A DNA stretch of 28,115 nucleotides, from NCBI GenBank assembly GCA_049323895.1, contig JBMOKT010000041.1, positions 1 to 28,115 of the forward strand. Direction: 5' to 3'. The stretch comes from JBMOKT01 sp049323895. GTDB lineage: Bacteria; Bacillota; Peptococcia; Peptococcales; BICA1-8. Below the pieces are notes generated by a model. It saw only the letters and a program-made list of their open reading frames with translations. It made no database searches and had not been told where the DNA came from. Within the stretch, counting starts at the first letter, position 1; every line of letters begins with the position of its first letter. Made by a program: the position numbers and the translations under genes. Of this stretch, positions 13,633 to 22,169 are shown in pieces.

Positions 13633-16308
13633 CTATTGGTCAAATACAAAATTTTTAATAAGTAGTGGTACTTCTTCCCCAACAACTGGTTTGCTAAATA
13701 AAAAGCCTTGGATTCCATCACAATTTTCATTTAACAAATAGTCTAACTGAACCTTTGTCTCTACACCCTCAACAATTACCTGCAATCCCATTAAATGGGC
13801 AATAGAAATAATTGAACCAACCAAAAGTGGTTTATGGGACTTAGTATTTATATCATCGATAAAAGATTTATCAATTTTCACGGTATTTAAAGGCAATTTT
13901 TTAAGATATTTTAAGGATGAAAACCCTGTCCCAAAATCGTCTAAGGATATTCTAACCCCAAGTTTCCGCAGTTTCTCAAGTTTTTTTATTGTCAAATCCA
14001 CACTATCAATTAAGATGTTTTCAGTTATTTCCAGTTCCAAGTATTCAGGATTTAAACCTGTCTTTTCCAGGGTTCTTCTAATAATTGATAGGAAATTCCT
14101 GTCTTTTAATTGAATGGGGGAAATATTTATGGAAATTACTGTTTTAATATTATATAAATCATGCCACAACTTGTTTTGCATGCAAGCATTCTCTAAAACC
14201 CATTTTCCAATTTTTATAATCATTCCCGTTTCTTCTGCTAAAGGTATAAAATCCAATGGTTTAATAAACCCTAAATTCCCGCTGTTCCAGCGGAGCAGCG
14301 CTTCAAAACCTTTTATAGATTTATCCTTGAGATTAATACACGGTTGATATGTTAAAAAAAGTTCTCCCTTTTCTACTGCATTCCTAAGATTATTTTCCAC
14401 CTCTATTTTTCTCAAAATTTGAGCTTTCATTTCTTTATCATAAAACTGGGTGTTATTTTTTCCAAGTTCTTTTGCCTTATACATAGCAGTATCTGCATTC
14501 TTTAGCAGTTCAACAATATCTTCCCCATCATCAGGGTATATAGAAACGCCCATACTAAAGGTAATGTATATGGAGTTATCATTGATTATTATGGGATTAG
14601 AAAAGCTGTTCTTTATTCGCTCCGTAAGCCTGACTAATTCATTTAAGCTTTTAATATCAGTGATAGTTACCACAAATTCATCGCCGCCCAGGCGGGCAAG
14701 GGTATCATAATCCCTGATAGAAGATTTTAAAATCTTTCCTGCTTCGTTAATTACCTGGTCACCAATAAAATGTCCCAAAGTGTCATTTATGTTTTTAAAA
14801 TTATCTGCATCAAAAAAAATCAAGGCAATTTTTTTATTATTCCGCCTTGCATAATTAATCGCCATATTTAGGCGGTCTTGAAATAGAACTTTATTAGGCA
14901 GGCCAGTCAAAAGGTCATAGTAAGCTAGGTTATGTATAACTTCATGATGTTTTTTTACTTCCGAGATATCTGTCAGGGAACCTGCCATACGATAGGCTTT
15001 GCCTTCTTTATCCTTCAAGGCCTTCCCCCTGCATAAAAACCACTTATATTCCCCGCAGGAAGTTAGGATTTTTAGTTCTGAGCTGAAAAAATCCGTTTCA
15101 CCTTGGAGGTGCTTTGTCAAATTTTCAATTGTATAATGGTAATGATCAGGAAATATCATTTCTTTTATAATATCATTAGGTTTAGCAATTATGGTATTTT
15201 CTAGCCCTACCAGTTCTTTAAACCTTTGGGAAACAAAAAGAAAATCATTGGAAATATCCCAATCCCATATTCCGTCGTTAGCTCCTTCCGAAGCAACTTT
15301 GTATCTTTCTTCACTATTTTTCAGTTTTTCATTAACCTCTGCCAGTGCCTCATACTGGACGCGCAATTCCTCTTCGGTGGCGAGCAATTCTTCATACAGG
15401 GCGGTAAGTTCTTCATTTTTCTTAAGTACACTTAAATCTGCCAGTTTGTGTTCCGTTATATCTTGTATTGCCCCCAATACTTTAGAGGGATTATTTGTAT
15501 CATCATGGGCCGCTTCTGCACGGGAGTGAATAATACGCTTTTCTCCATCGTTTTGTCTGGCAATTGTAAATTCAATGTCATATTTACTATCCTTCTCCAA
15601 AAGATCTTTTAAGGCCTCGTCCATAACTAATCTGTCCTTAATGTCTACTTGCTCTTGAACTTGCAAAAGAGGCAGATAGGGCGATACTCTAGGCAGACCA
15701 TAAATCCTAAATGCTTCTTCTGAACCCCAGATAAGACCGGTTGTTAAATCAAGCTCCCAGCTTCCTACATGGGCTAAGGATTGGGCACGATTCAATCTTT
15801 CTTCACTTTCCCTTAGTTTATCCCTTTGAAAGCTGAGTTCATCCACCTGCTGCCTTAGTTCTTCTTCCAGTGCATTCATTTCTTCAAAAAGAGAATTTAG
15901 ATTATTATTTTTATCCTCTAGGCTAAGATTTGTTTTCTTTAGACTGGTAATGTCACTAAATATAGTAATAAAATAACCCTTTTTAGGAGAAAAAACATTA
16001 ATACTATACCATTTATTAAAAGGTTCGAAATATTGGTCAAAAGAAATACTTTTACCCTTAAGGGCAACTTCACCAAAGGTTTCAAACCAATTAAAATTAG
16101 AAGCATTAATACCAGGAATAACCTCCGTAACCCTTTTTCCTAAAATGTTTTCTTTAGTTAGACCAGTCATTTTTTCAAATGCCGGGTTAACATCAATGTA
16201 ACAAAAATCAATTGGCTTTCCATCTCCATTGGTGATGATTTGATGATAGGCGAAACCATTTAACATGTTGTGAAGAATGGATAAGGTCATCTCTGGTAAA
16301 TATTCCAT
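13633..16308 (-). CDS. PAS-PAS-PAS-GGDEF-EAL cyclic di-GMP signalling protein
   Basis: 891 residues from the ATG behind GGAGG (12 codons inside the longest frame). Three PAS-type sensor domains lie at about 1-130, 170-295 and 340-465, separated by Glu/Leu-rich coiled coils. A GGDEF domain follows with an intact active site (GGDEF at 541-545) and an RDYD inhibitory site in front of it. The EAL domain has EALLRW (669), LEITEN, DDFGTGFSSLKYL and EGVET, so phosphodiesterase activity is also likely. No membrane segment was found; signals would be cytosolic, perhaps redox or flavin/haem through PAS. Whether synthesis or breakdown of c-di-GMP dominates cannot be told. Confidence 0.95.
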   Translation of the reverse strand: MEYLPEMTLSILHNMLNGFAYHQIITNGDGKPIDFCYIDVNPAFEKMTGLTKENILGKRVTEVIPGINASNFNWFETFGEVALKGKSISFDQYFEPFNKWYSINVFSPKKGYFITIFSDITSLKKTNLSLEDKNNNLNSLFEEMNALEEELRQQVDELSFQRDKLRESEERLNRAQSLAHVGSWELDLTTGLIWGSEEAFRIYGLPRVSPYLPLLQVQEQVDIKDRLVMDEALKDLLEKDSKYDIEFTIARQNDGEKRIIHSRAEAAHDDTNNPSKVLGAIQDITEHKLADLSVLKKNEELTALYEELLATEEELRVQYEALAEVNEKLKNSEERYKVASEGANDGIWDWDISNDFLFVSQRFKELVGLENTIIAKPNDIIKEMIFPDHYHYTIENLTKHLQGETDFFSSELKILTSCGEYKWFLCRGKALKDKEGKAYRMAGSLTDISEVKKHHEVIHNLAYYDLLTGLPNKVLFQDRLNMAINYARRNNKKIALIFFDADNFKNINDTLGHFIGDQVINEAGKILKSSIRDYDTLARLGGDEFVVTITDIKSLNELVRLTERIKNSFSNPIIINDNSIYITFSMGVSIYPDDGEDIVELLKNADTAMYKAKELGKNNTQFYDKEMKAQILRKIEVENNLRNAVEKGELFLTYQPCINLKDKSIKGFEALLRWNSGNLGFIKPLDFIPLAEETGMIIKIGKWVLENACMQNKLWHDLYNIKTVISINISPIQLKDRNFLSIIRRTLEKTGLNPEYLELEITENILIDSVDLTIKKLEKLRKLGVRISLDDFGTGFSSLKYLKKLPLNTVKIDKSFIDDINTKSHKPLLVGSIISIAHLMGLQVIVEGVETKVQLDYLLNENCDGIQGFLFSKPVVGEEVPLLIKNFVFDQ

Positions 16309-16457
16309 ATTATCAGTCCTCCGTATGTTTCGATATTTTAGCAAAATTAGGTAAAATTGTTATGAGTTGTGTAAATTATATCCAAAATTTCGCATTTATT
16401 CTACTAAAAAACCATATTTATCGACAAAAATAGTTAAATCACTACACTACAATATTC

Positions 16458-16492
16458 AAAAAAACCCTTCTGGAGGATAAGAAGGGTTTTAA
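16458..16492 (-). terminator. Terminator of the DEAD-box helicase gene
   Basis: Minus strand AAAACCCTTC and GAAGGGTTTT form a perfect 10-bp stem with a 10-nt loop and a T-run continuing from it. Confidence 0.95.
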
Positions 16493-16502
16493 GAACGCTT
16501 AT

Positions 16503-17651
16503 TTATTTTTTATTTGGACTTAACTTTCCCTTAAACATATTGTATTCTATAAATTTTATCCCCAATTTTTTTTCGTGCTCCTTGAGAATTTCTACTTCTT
16601 TTTCTGTAACCAGACAAATGGAAGTTCCTTTTTCACCGGCCCTTCCCGTTCGTCCTGCCCGATGAAGATATTGTCCAGCCTCCTCGGGAATATCAATACT
16701 AAAAATATAATCAATATTTTTTATATCAATTCCTCTAGCAGCAATATCCGAAGCAATTAAAAGGTTAGATTTTCCCGTCCTTAAATTGTGTAAGGCTGTT
16801 CTGCGTTCCTCTTTTTTAGCATTACCATAAATAGCCTCTACCGTTAAGCCATGATATTTCAACCTTTCTATAGCCAATTCAATATCATAGGCTATATTGA
16901 TAAAAGCCATTGCCTTGCGAGGCTTCAAAATATGTACCAGTTTACGCAAAAAAGTTACTTTCTCTCTCTTCTCGCACACCAAATACATGTGCTGGATATT
17001 TTGGCTTAAGACTGTCTTTTCTTTTATTCTAATCAGTTTGAAGTCTTCAAATAATTCCTTGGTAGTTTCCAAAGTTTTATTATTAATAGTAGCAGAAAAA
17101 AGCATTAATTGGGTGTCCTTATAGGTAGATTTAATAATAGTTTTTACTTGTTCCGCATTGTTTTTATCTAAAAGCCTGTCTGCCTCATCAATAACAATTG
17201 TTTCCACCGTGTGGGCTTTAATTACCTTCATCCTGATTAGCTCTAGTATCCTTCCCGGTGAGCCTATTATAATATGGGGTTTTTCCTTTTTGATTACTTC
17301 CATTTGTCTTTTAATATTGACATTGCCAATAATAACAGCTGAGTTAATGGGAATTCCCGAGTCTATGGCAAGATTCCTGGCTACCGTCTTCACTTGGACA
17401 GCAAGCTCATGGGTCGGTACTAAGACAATTGCCTGGGTATCTTTTTTCATCCACTGGATTTTATGAAATAAAGGCAGGACATACGCCAGTGTTTTTCCAC
17501 TGCCGGTTTCTGATTCCGCCACTAGGTTTACATTTAGCAATGCCTGGGGAATAGCTTCTTGTTGTATTCCTGTAGGTTTATCAATACCTTCCTGATTTAA
17601 TGCCTTAATCAAATATTCATTTACCCCTAAATCCCCAAAGGACTTTTCCAT
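16503..17651 (-). CDS. DEAD-box RNA helicase
   Basis: 382 residues, essentially the helicase core alone. All motifs are visible in order: Q motif (GIQQEAIP), I (AESETGSGKT), Ia (PTHELA), Ib (GSPGR), II (VIDEADRLL), III (SAT), V (ASDIAARGID) and VI (HRAGRTGRAG). It lacks the basic or RNA-recognition C-terminal tail of DbpA, CshA or DeaD, so target RNA is unclear; such short versions often act in cold adaptation or mRNA turnover. The ArsC/Spx-like gene precedes it by 48 bp on the same strand and could share its transcript. Confidence 0.92.
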   Translation of the reverse strand: MEKSFGDLGVNEYLIKALNQEGIDKPTGIQQEAIPQALLNVNLVAESETGSGKTLAYVLPLFHKIQWMKKDTQAIVLVPTHELAVQVKTVARNLAIDSGIPINSAVIIGNVNIKRQMEVIKKEKPHIIIGSPGRILELIRMKVIKAHTVETIVIDEADRLLDKNNAEQVKTIIKSTYKDTQLMLFSATINNKTLETTKELFEDFKLIRIKEKTVLSQNIQHMYLVCEKREKVTFLRKLVHILKPRKAMAFINIAYDIELAIERLKYHGLTVEAIYGNAKKEERRTALHNLRTGKSNLLIASDIAARGIDIKNIDYIFSIDIPEEAGQYLHRAGRTGRAGEKGTSICLVTEKEVEILKEHEKKLGIKFIEYNMFKGKLSPNKK

Positions 17652-17699
17652 TTTATCCTATACCTCCCAGGCTTATTATCCGTTGATGCCCTGCCATAT

Positions 17700-18038
17700 T
17701 TACTCCCAATCCTTCCAAACCTCGGGTTGGTAACCAACTGTAGCCTTTTTCCCGTTACGTACAATTGGCGTTTTATACAGTTTTGGATTCTTAAAAAGAA
17801 TTTCCTCCCGCAGGCCGGTCCCTTTAATTTGGTGCAGGTTAAGCTTAGTATATTCATTTGCACCGGTGTTAATTAAATTTACTAAACCTACGGCATTTTT
17901 TACACTTTCCAATTCACCCTTACTTAATCCGTATTTTAATAAATCTATATACTGGTAGTCTATTTTTCTTTCCTTAAAATAACGTTCAGCTTTTTGGGTG
18001 TCAAAGCACTTTTTTGCACCATATATTTGAATATTCAT
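17700..18038 (-). CDS. ArsC/Spx-family thioredoxin-fold protein
   Basis: 112 residues, ATG behind GGGAG. The ArsC-family start MNIQIYGAKKC has a single cysteine (C11) followed by FDT, so there is no CxxC as in Spx. The C-terminal TPIVRNGKKATVGY stretch holds the cis-proline and the G-Y/F of the family. Members are arsenate reductase-like or YffB-like proteins of unknown substrate. The lone cysteine would permit glutathione- or thiol-linked reduction but not Spx-type redox switching. No ars genes are nearby, so an arsenic role is unlikely. Confidence 0.85.
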   Translation of the reverse strand: MNIQIYGAKKCFDTQKAERYFKERKIDYQYIDLLKYGLSKGELESVKNAVGLVNLINTGANEYTKLNLHQIKGTGLREEILFKNPKLYKTPIVRNGKKATVGYQPEVWKDWE

Positions 18039-18117
18039 CAATAATCTCCCATCTGACTAATTCTGCCATTAATACTACCACAGAAAATACAGGAAGGGCA
18101 ACAATCAAAGGAAGACA

Positions 18118-18159
18118 GTCGATGGTCAATGGTCAAGGTCAATGGTCAATAACCGATGG
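18118..18159. repeat. Short array of GGTCAAT units
   Basis: GATGGTCAATGGTCAAGGTC then AATGGTCAATAACCGATGG: imperfect 6-7-bp units upstream of the ArsC-like gene and beside the membrane protein terminator. A related series is at 5174-5223. Confidence 0.75.
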
Positions 18160-18166
18160 TTTTAAT

Positions 18167-18191
18167 AAAAAAACCACCCCTATGGAGTGGT
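18167..18191 (-). terminator. Terminator of the MarR/FMN-binding/membrane protein operon
   Basis: Minus strand ACCACTCC-ATA-GGGGTGGT followed by TTTTTT, 40 bp past the last stop. Confidence 0.9.
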
Positions 18192-18230
18192 TGTATGAAA
18201 CTGGAGAGTCAAGGATTTAAATTAAAAAAA

Positions 18231-19085
18231 TTATGCAGGATTATTTACTAAGCTGTTATCCCTGTCTAAATTATCCTTACCACTGCTCTTCATATTGCCT
18301 AACAAGAACATCAGGGCGATAAAACAAAGTCCGCTTAGCAAAGCCCAGAGTGGTGTATAGGGGTCGCCCTCACCAATTTTAACATAAGAAATAAATGACA
18401 TGACCAATAATACTAAGCTGTATGTAACGGACTTTATCATAACCATGGCCGACAATACATAACCCCAGGGTCTACCTCTCCATAATAGAGCACCGCTAAC
18501 GATTAAGCTAGGTACCAGAAGGGATAAATCGGTAGCATAAACTACTGCAAATTCGGTGCCTGTCTTCAAAATATTTTCCGGTACTTGACCGGTAACGATA
18601 AAGCTTAAGGATGATGCAACCCAAAGCCCTCCCAGCAGGGCTGCAAAGAAAAACATATAACCGCTGATCCACTTAACAGGTGTCCTTTTGTGAAACTGCC
18701 TTGCAACTGCTGATGGGTCAATATTTATCAATGCGAAAATCAATGCATAGCTGGATAATGTAAACAGCGCCACGTAAAGAAGAAAAAATTTATTGAAGGC
18801 TGCGCCATAAAGATAAAATATATAATTATAAACCATATACCATAAGGAGCCTATCCAAACCAGCTGGGCTTTCTTAGACCCACCCATTGCATAAAGCCAT
18901 GCCAGTGTCAACATGGGAACTGCCAGGAAAAGTGTTATCAAATCATTCCCATACCAGGCAGTTTTAACAAGTATATTATCCCTGTATAAATCCTCCAATA
19001 GCAGCCCACCGGCAGAAGCCATAATGGATAAAGTAATAATAATTAAGGTCATAATGCTAGACACTTTGAATTCATTCTTAAACAC
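18231..19085 (-). CDS. Polytopic membrane protein, unknown function
   Basis: 284 residues with seven or eight hydrophobic helices, starting with IMTLIIITLSIMASAGGLLL. Other segments include LITLFLAVPMLTLAWLYAM, FFLLYVALFTLSSYALIFAL and LWALLSGLCFIALMFLLGN; the tail is short, charged and cytoplasmic. I recognise no family motif. GTG start 8 nt after GGGAGG. It is 26 bp downstream of the FMN-binding protein gene, so both belong to the MarR operon. A role with a membrane-attached flavoprotein, for instance in electron flow or in export, is a guess from context only. Confidence 0.75.
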   Translation of the reverse strand: MFKNEFKVSSIMTLIIITLSIMASAGGLLLEDLYRDNILVKTAWYGNDLITLFLAVPMLTLAWLYAMGGSKKAQLVWIGSLWYMVYNYIFYLYGAAFNKFFLLYVALFTLSSYALIFALINIDPSAVARQFHKRTPVKWISGYMFFFAALLGGLWVASSLSFIVTGQVPENILKTGTEFAVVYATDLSLLVPSLIVSGALLWRGRPWGYVLSAMVMIKSVTYSLVLLVMSFISYVKIGEGDPYTPLWALLSGLCFIALMFLLGNMKSSGKDNLDRDNSLVNNPA

Positions 19086-19111
19086 TTTATATTCCTCCCA
19101 TAACTAAAAAG

Positions 19112-19504
19112 TTATTTTTTTAAGGCATTTTCCATAGCTTTTAAGTATGCTTTGCTGGTAATTGTAGCACCTGCAACTGCATCTACTGCCAGACTTTGTT
19201 GTTCTATCACTGAGCTAATAATTTGCTTAGTTACTTCTTCTTTAGGAAAAGTTACGTCTTTAACCAGCTCAATTTCCGTTATTTTATTGTCTTTAACGAG
19301 AACCTTTAGTTCATTAGAGAATCTTCCATCTTCATGTTTTCCCGTATAGATGCCGTCGGAAAGGGCAGATAAATTAATGGAATCTTCTATACTTACGCTG
19401 CTCCCTGATTCCAATCCCCGGGTCAAAAAAAACATCATACCTCCAGCAGTTAACACAAAAATGAGAAGAATTGACAAACAAATCTTTATGATTACTTTTA
19501 ACAT
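19112..19504 (-). CDS. Membrane-anchored FMN-binding domain protein
   Basis: 130 residues; the ATG after GAGGTG is used, the GTG in the SD being rejected. Residues 5-28 are one membrane helix. The rest is an FMN_bind domain: DGIYTGKHEDGRFSNELKVLV and VDAVAGATITSKAYLKA. GATITS matches the ([S/A]GAT-x-T/S) site where ApbE attaches FMN through phosphoester to threonine, so covalent flavin outside the cytoplasm is expected. Similar modules occur in RnfG, NqrC and extracellular electron transfer proteins. The MarR stop is 14 bp upstream. No ApbE gene is in view. Confidence 0.88.
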   Translation of the reverse strand: MLKVIIKICLSILLIFVLTAGGMMFFLTRGLESGSSVSIEDSINLSALSDGIYTGKHEDGRFSNELKVLVKDNKITEIELVKDVTFPKEEVTKQIISSVIEQQSLAVDAVAGATITSKAYLKAMENALKK

Positions 19505-19518
19505 AATAAACACCTCTA

Positions 19519-19983
19519 TTAATTTAAGTTTTTATTTATTTCCAATATTCGTTGGTAAAGCTTATTTAGGCCTTTACAAATAGTGTTAATCTCCTCTTCC
19601 GTCAAGGTACTAAACAATTCCTTGAGGAATTCCTCCGCTTCCTCCTGTCTGTTTAACCAGAAGACATAATTTTTATTAGTTAATCTTAATCTAATGACCC
19701 TCCTATCTTCCTCATCGTTGCATATTTCCAGGAAATCTTTTTTTTCTAGTTTCAGGGCAAGCTGCTTGACATTTTGATATGTACTGCCCATGGCTTCCGC
19801 CAGTTCAGTAAGACTGGGGGGAGTTTCAAACAGTCCATCCGCTACTATAGTTAAAAGCCACTGCTTGGTTGTCATATCATACTGGGCAAAACGACTGTCA
19901 AAGATCGCCTGTAGTTTAGTAGAAAATGAAAATAAGCTGCCAAATAAATATTTTTCTTTTTGAGACCTTATTTGATGTGCCAT
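19519..19983 (-). CDS. MarR-family transcriptional regulator
   Basis: 154 residues from the ATG behind GAGGGGAG. The winged helix follows the MarR plan: QWLLTIVADGL, PSLTELAEAMGSTYQNVKQL (recognition helix), LEKKDFLEICNDEEDRRVIRLRLT (wing with the DxRR signature), then dimerisation helices. First gene of an operon with the FMN-binding and membrane proteins. Two palindromes cover its -10 region and start site, so negative autoregulation is likely; the effector is unknown, possibly a redox or phenolic compound. Confidence 0.92.
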   Translation of the reverse strand: MAHQIRSQKEKYLFGSLFSFSTKLQAIFDSRFAQYDMTTKQWLLTIVADGLFETPPSLTELAEAMGSTYQNVKQLALKLEKKDFLEICNDEEDRRVIRLRLTNKNYVFWLNRQEEAEEFLKELFSTLTEEEINTICKGLNKLYQRILEINKNLN

Positions 19984-19999
19984 TTGTTCTCCCCTCATT

Positions 20000-20052
20000 A
20001 GGTAATATATTACCTATATACGTAATATATTACCTAAATGTGCAGGTGTCAA
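20000..20052 (-). promoter_or_regulatory. MarR operon promoter with two palindromic operators
   Basis: Minus strand -35 TTGACA (20047-20052), 17-bp spacer, -10 TATATT (20024-20029). AGGTAATATATTACCT (20000-20015) is a perfect 16-bp palindrome and GTAATATATTAC (20022-20033) a perfect 12-bp one. Their centres are exactly 20 bp apart, two helical turns, so two dimers would sit on the same face, over the -10 and the transcription start. Confidence 0.88.
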
Positions 20053-20109
20053 GATTTTTTTTTGACGTTATGTTATTATTTAAATTAACTATAGAAATTG
20101 GGTGAGCCT

Positions 20110-20871
20110 ATGACACAGGATAAAAAATTGTTTTATGTATCCAACGCAGGTATTCTGCTTCAAGACAATAATAATAAAATATTAATAGATGGTTTATGTG
20201 ATTCCAAAATGCCTATGTTTAAAAATCCACCTGCTGAAATCAGGCAAGATATTATTAACGGGTCTCCCCCGTATAATAATATCGATGTTATGCTTTTCAC
20301 CCATCACCACAGCGACCATTTTGATTCCCTTAGTACTAGTAAGTATCTATCCATGAATAAAGAAACTTTTGTTATTTCTACGCCAGAGGTAGTATCAAGG
20401 ATTAATTCCCATAGGACTGCCTGCTCATCCAGCTTGATAGAGCTAGAAAATTGCCATAGCAGCAAAAGGATGATTTTAAAAGAGATTGCTATTACAGCAA
20501 TCCCTCTGACCCACGACGGAAAGGATTATAAAGATGTGCTCCATTTCGGCTATCTTGTGGAGACAAATACTCTTAGGATATTACATATTGGAGATGCTGA
20601 ACCCAGCCTGGAAAATTTTGAGAGGTTAAAATCCCTCCATCCTAAAATAGATTTATTATTTGTTCCTTTCCCCTTTATCGGCATTCCTTCCCGCAGGAAG
20701 TCAATCAAAGAATATATAAATCCCTCTAAAATTGCTGTTATTCATTTGCCGCACCAACATCTTGACGCCTATAATTGGATAGAATTAACAAAGAAGAACT
20801 TTAACCGTGTACGGGATAATTATATTGAAACGGTATTTTTGGAGGAGTTGGGAAGTTTTATAGAGATTTAG
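20110..20871 (+). CDS. Metallo-beta-lactamase-fold hydrolase (UlaG-like)
   Basis: 253 residues; the ATG behind GGGTGAG is preferred to a TTG four codons upstream. Metal motif HxHxDH is complete (H65, H67, D69, H70 in FTHHHSDHFD). Later ligands are PLTHDGKDYK, LHIGDAEPS (the aspartate bridging two metals) and VIHLPHQH. The simple layout without extra domains fits the UlaG/L-ascorbate-6-phosphate-lactonase-like group of metal-dependent hydrolases; the substrate is unknown. Transcribed divergently from the MarR operon with a weak promoter (TTGACG at 20062), so the MarR protein might also affect it. Its stop is only 10 bp from the stop of the convergent flavoprotein gene, without a visible terminator. 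Confidence 0.85.
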   Translation: MTQDKKLFYVSNAGILLQDNNNKILIDGLCDSKMPMFKNPPAEIRQDIINGSPPYNNIDVMLFTHHHSDHFDSLSTSKYLSMNKETFVISTPEVVSRINSHRTACSSSLIELENCHSSKRMILKEIAITAIPLTHDGKDYKDVLHFGYLVETNTLRILHIGDAEPSLENFERLKSLHPKIDLLFVPFPFIGIPSRRKSIKEYINPSKIAVIHLPHQHLDAYNWIELTKKNFNRVRDNYIETVFLEELGSFIEI

Positions 20872-20881
20872 GCATGGTCTT

Positions 20882-22135
20882 TTAGTGGTCATCTGCTGCA
20901 GCTTGTCCTGCCAAATAACCGGTTGAAAAAGCTGCCTGGAGGTTAAAACCACCTGTATAACCGTCTATATCCAATACCTCTCCTGCAAAAAAAAGATTGG
21001 GAATCAACTTGGACTCCATGGTTTTAGGGTTTATTTCCTTTACATCTATACCACCCGCCGTAACAATTGCTTCCTCAACAGGTCTGGCACCTTCAATTGT
21101 TAAAGTAAAATCCTTCAATAAACTAACTAATTCCTTCCGCTCTTCCTTAGTAATTTGATGCATTACTTTTTCGGCCTCAATATTGGCCCTTTTAATAATT
21201 ACAGGAATCAGTTTACTGGGCAGGAGCTGACCTAAGCTGTTTTTCAACTGCTTGTTGGTAAACTGCTGGATATCCCTTTGCAGCCTGGCATCCAGCTGTT
21301 TTTCCGTCAGAGCGGGCTTTAAGTCAAGATGCAAAAACAAAGGTTCCTTCTTTTGCTGAAAGTGGTCTACAACTGCCCTGCTGACAGTGAGTATGATGGG
21401 ACCGGAGACTCCAAAGTGGGTGAACAACATCTCACCAAAATCTTCAGCCAGCTTTTTTTTCTCCTTGGTGGCAATTTCAACTTTAACATTTTTCAGGCTT
21501 AGACCCTGCAGCTCTTGAATCCAATTTTCCTTAGTCACTAATGGAACAAGAGAAGGACGCATGGGAACAATGCTGTGTCCCAATTTTTTTGCCCACTTTT
21601 GTCCATCACCGGTAGATCCCGTTTTAGGATAAGACAAGCCCCCTGTAGTAATTATCAATTTATCAGATATGTAAACTTTACCGTTTTCTAAGGCTACCTT
21701 AAAGCTTCCACCCTCTTGAACATATACTTCCCTTACATTTGCTTGAGTTTGGATATCAACATTCCCCTCTTGCATATACCTTTCTAATGCCTTAATAACA
21801 TTTGCAGAATCGTCAGATTCAGGGAAAACCCTGCCTCCCCGTTCCACCTTTAGTTTAACTCCATAATTTTCAAAGAAGTTCATTAAGTCAATATTGGAAA
21901 ATGTATGAAAAGGACCTCGGAGAAAACGGCTGTTTCCTGGGAAATTATTTAAGAGGCCATCTATATCTGTATTATTGGTAATATTACAGCGCCCTTTGCC
22001 TGATATTAAAATCTTTTTCCCCAACATCTTATTCTTTTCCAATAGGATAACTTGTCCATTTTTCTGGGCAGCCCGTCCTGCCGCCATCATTCCCGCAGCA
22101 CCTCCGCCGACAACTATAACCCTCACTTGTGCCAT
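20882..22135 (-). CDS. BaiN/HI0933-family flavoprotein
   Basis: 417 residues from the ATG behind GAAGGAG; a longer frame overlaps the VanW-like gene end and lacks an SD. The FAD Rossmann site is VIVVGGGAAGMMAAGRAAQ. The family marker GKKILISGKGRCNITN follows, and the end holds LFFAGEVLDIDGYTGGFNLQAAFSTG, both diagnostic of the HI0933/YhiN group. Length is normal. BaiN in gut clostridia reduces bile-acid enones, but most members have no known substrate, so only a flavin-dependent reductase can be claimed. Located 34 bp downstream of the VanW-like gene, perhaps on the same transcript. Confidence 0.88.
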   Translation of the reverse strand: MAQVRVIVVGGGAAGMMAAGRAAQKNGQVILLEKNKMLGKKILISGKGRCNITNNTDIDGLLNNFPGNSRFLRGPFHTFSNIDLMNFFENYGVKLKVERGGRVFPESDDSANVIKALERYMQEGNVDIQTQANVREVYVQEGGSFKVALENGKVYISDKLIITTGGLSYPKTGSTGDGQKWAKKLGHSIVPMRPSLVPLVTKENWIQELQGLSLKNVKVEIATKEKKKLAEDFGEMLFTHFGVSGPIILTVSRAVVDHFQQKKEPLFLHLDLKPALTEKQLDARLQRDIQQFTNKQLKNSLGQLLPSKLIPVIIKRANIEAEKVMHQITKEERKELVSLLKDFTLTIEGARPVEEAIVTAGGIDVKEINPKTMESKLIPNLFFAGEVLDIDGYTGGFNLQAAFSTGYLAGQAAADDH

Positions 22136-22169
22136 AGTATTTCTCCTTCCTGGTAAAAACATCTGCAAT

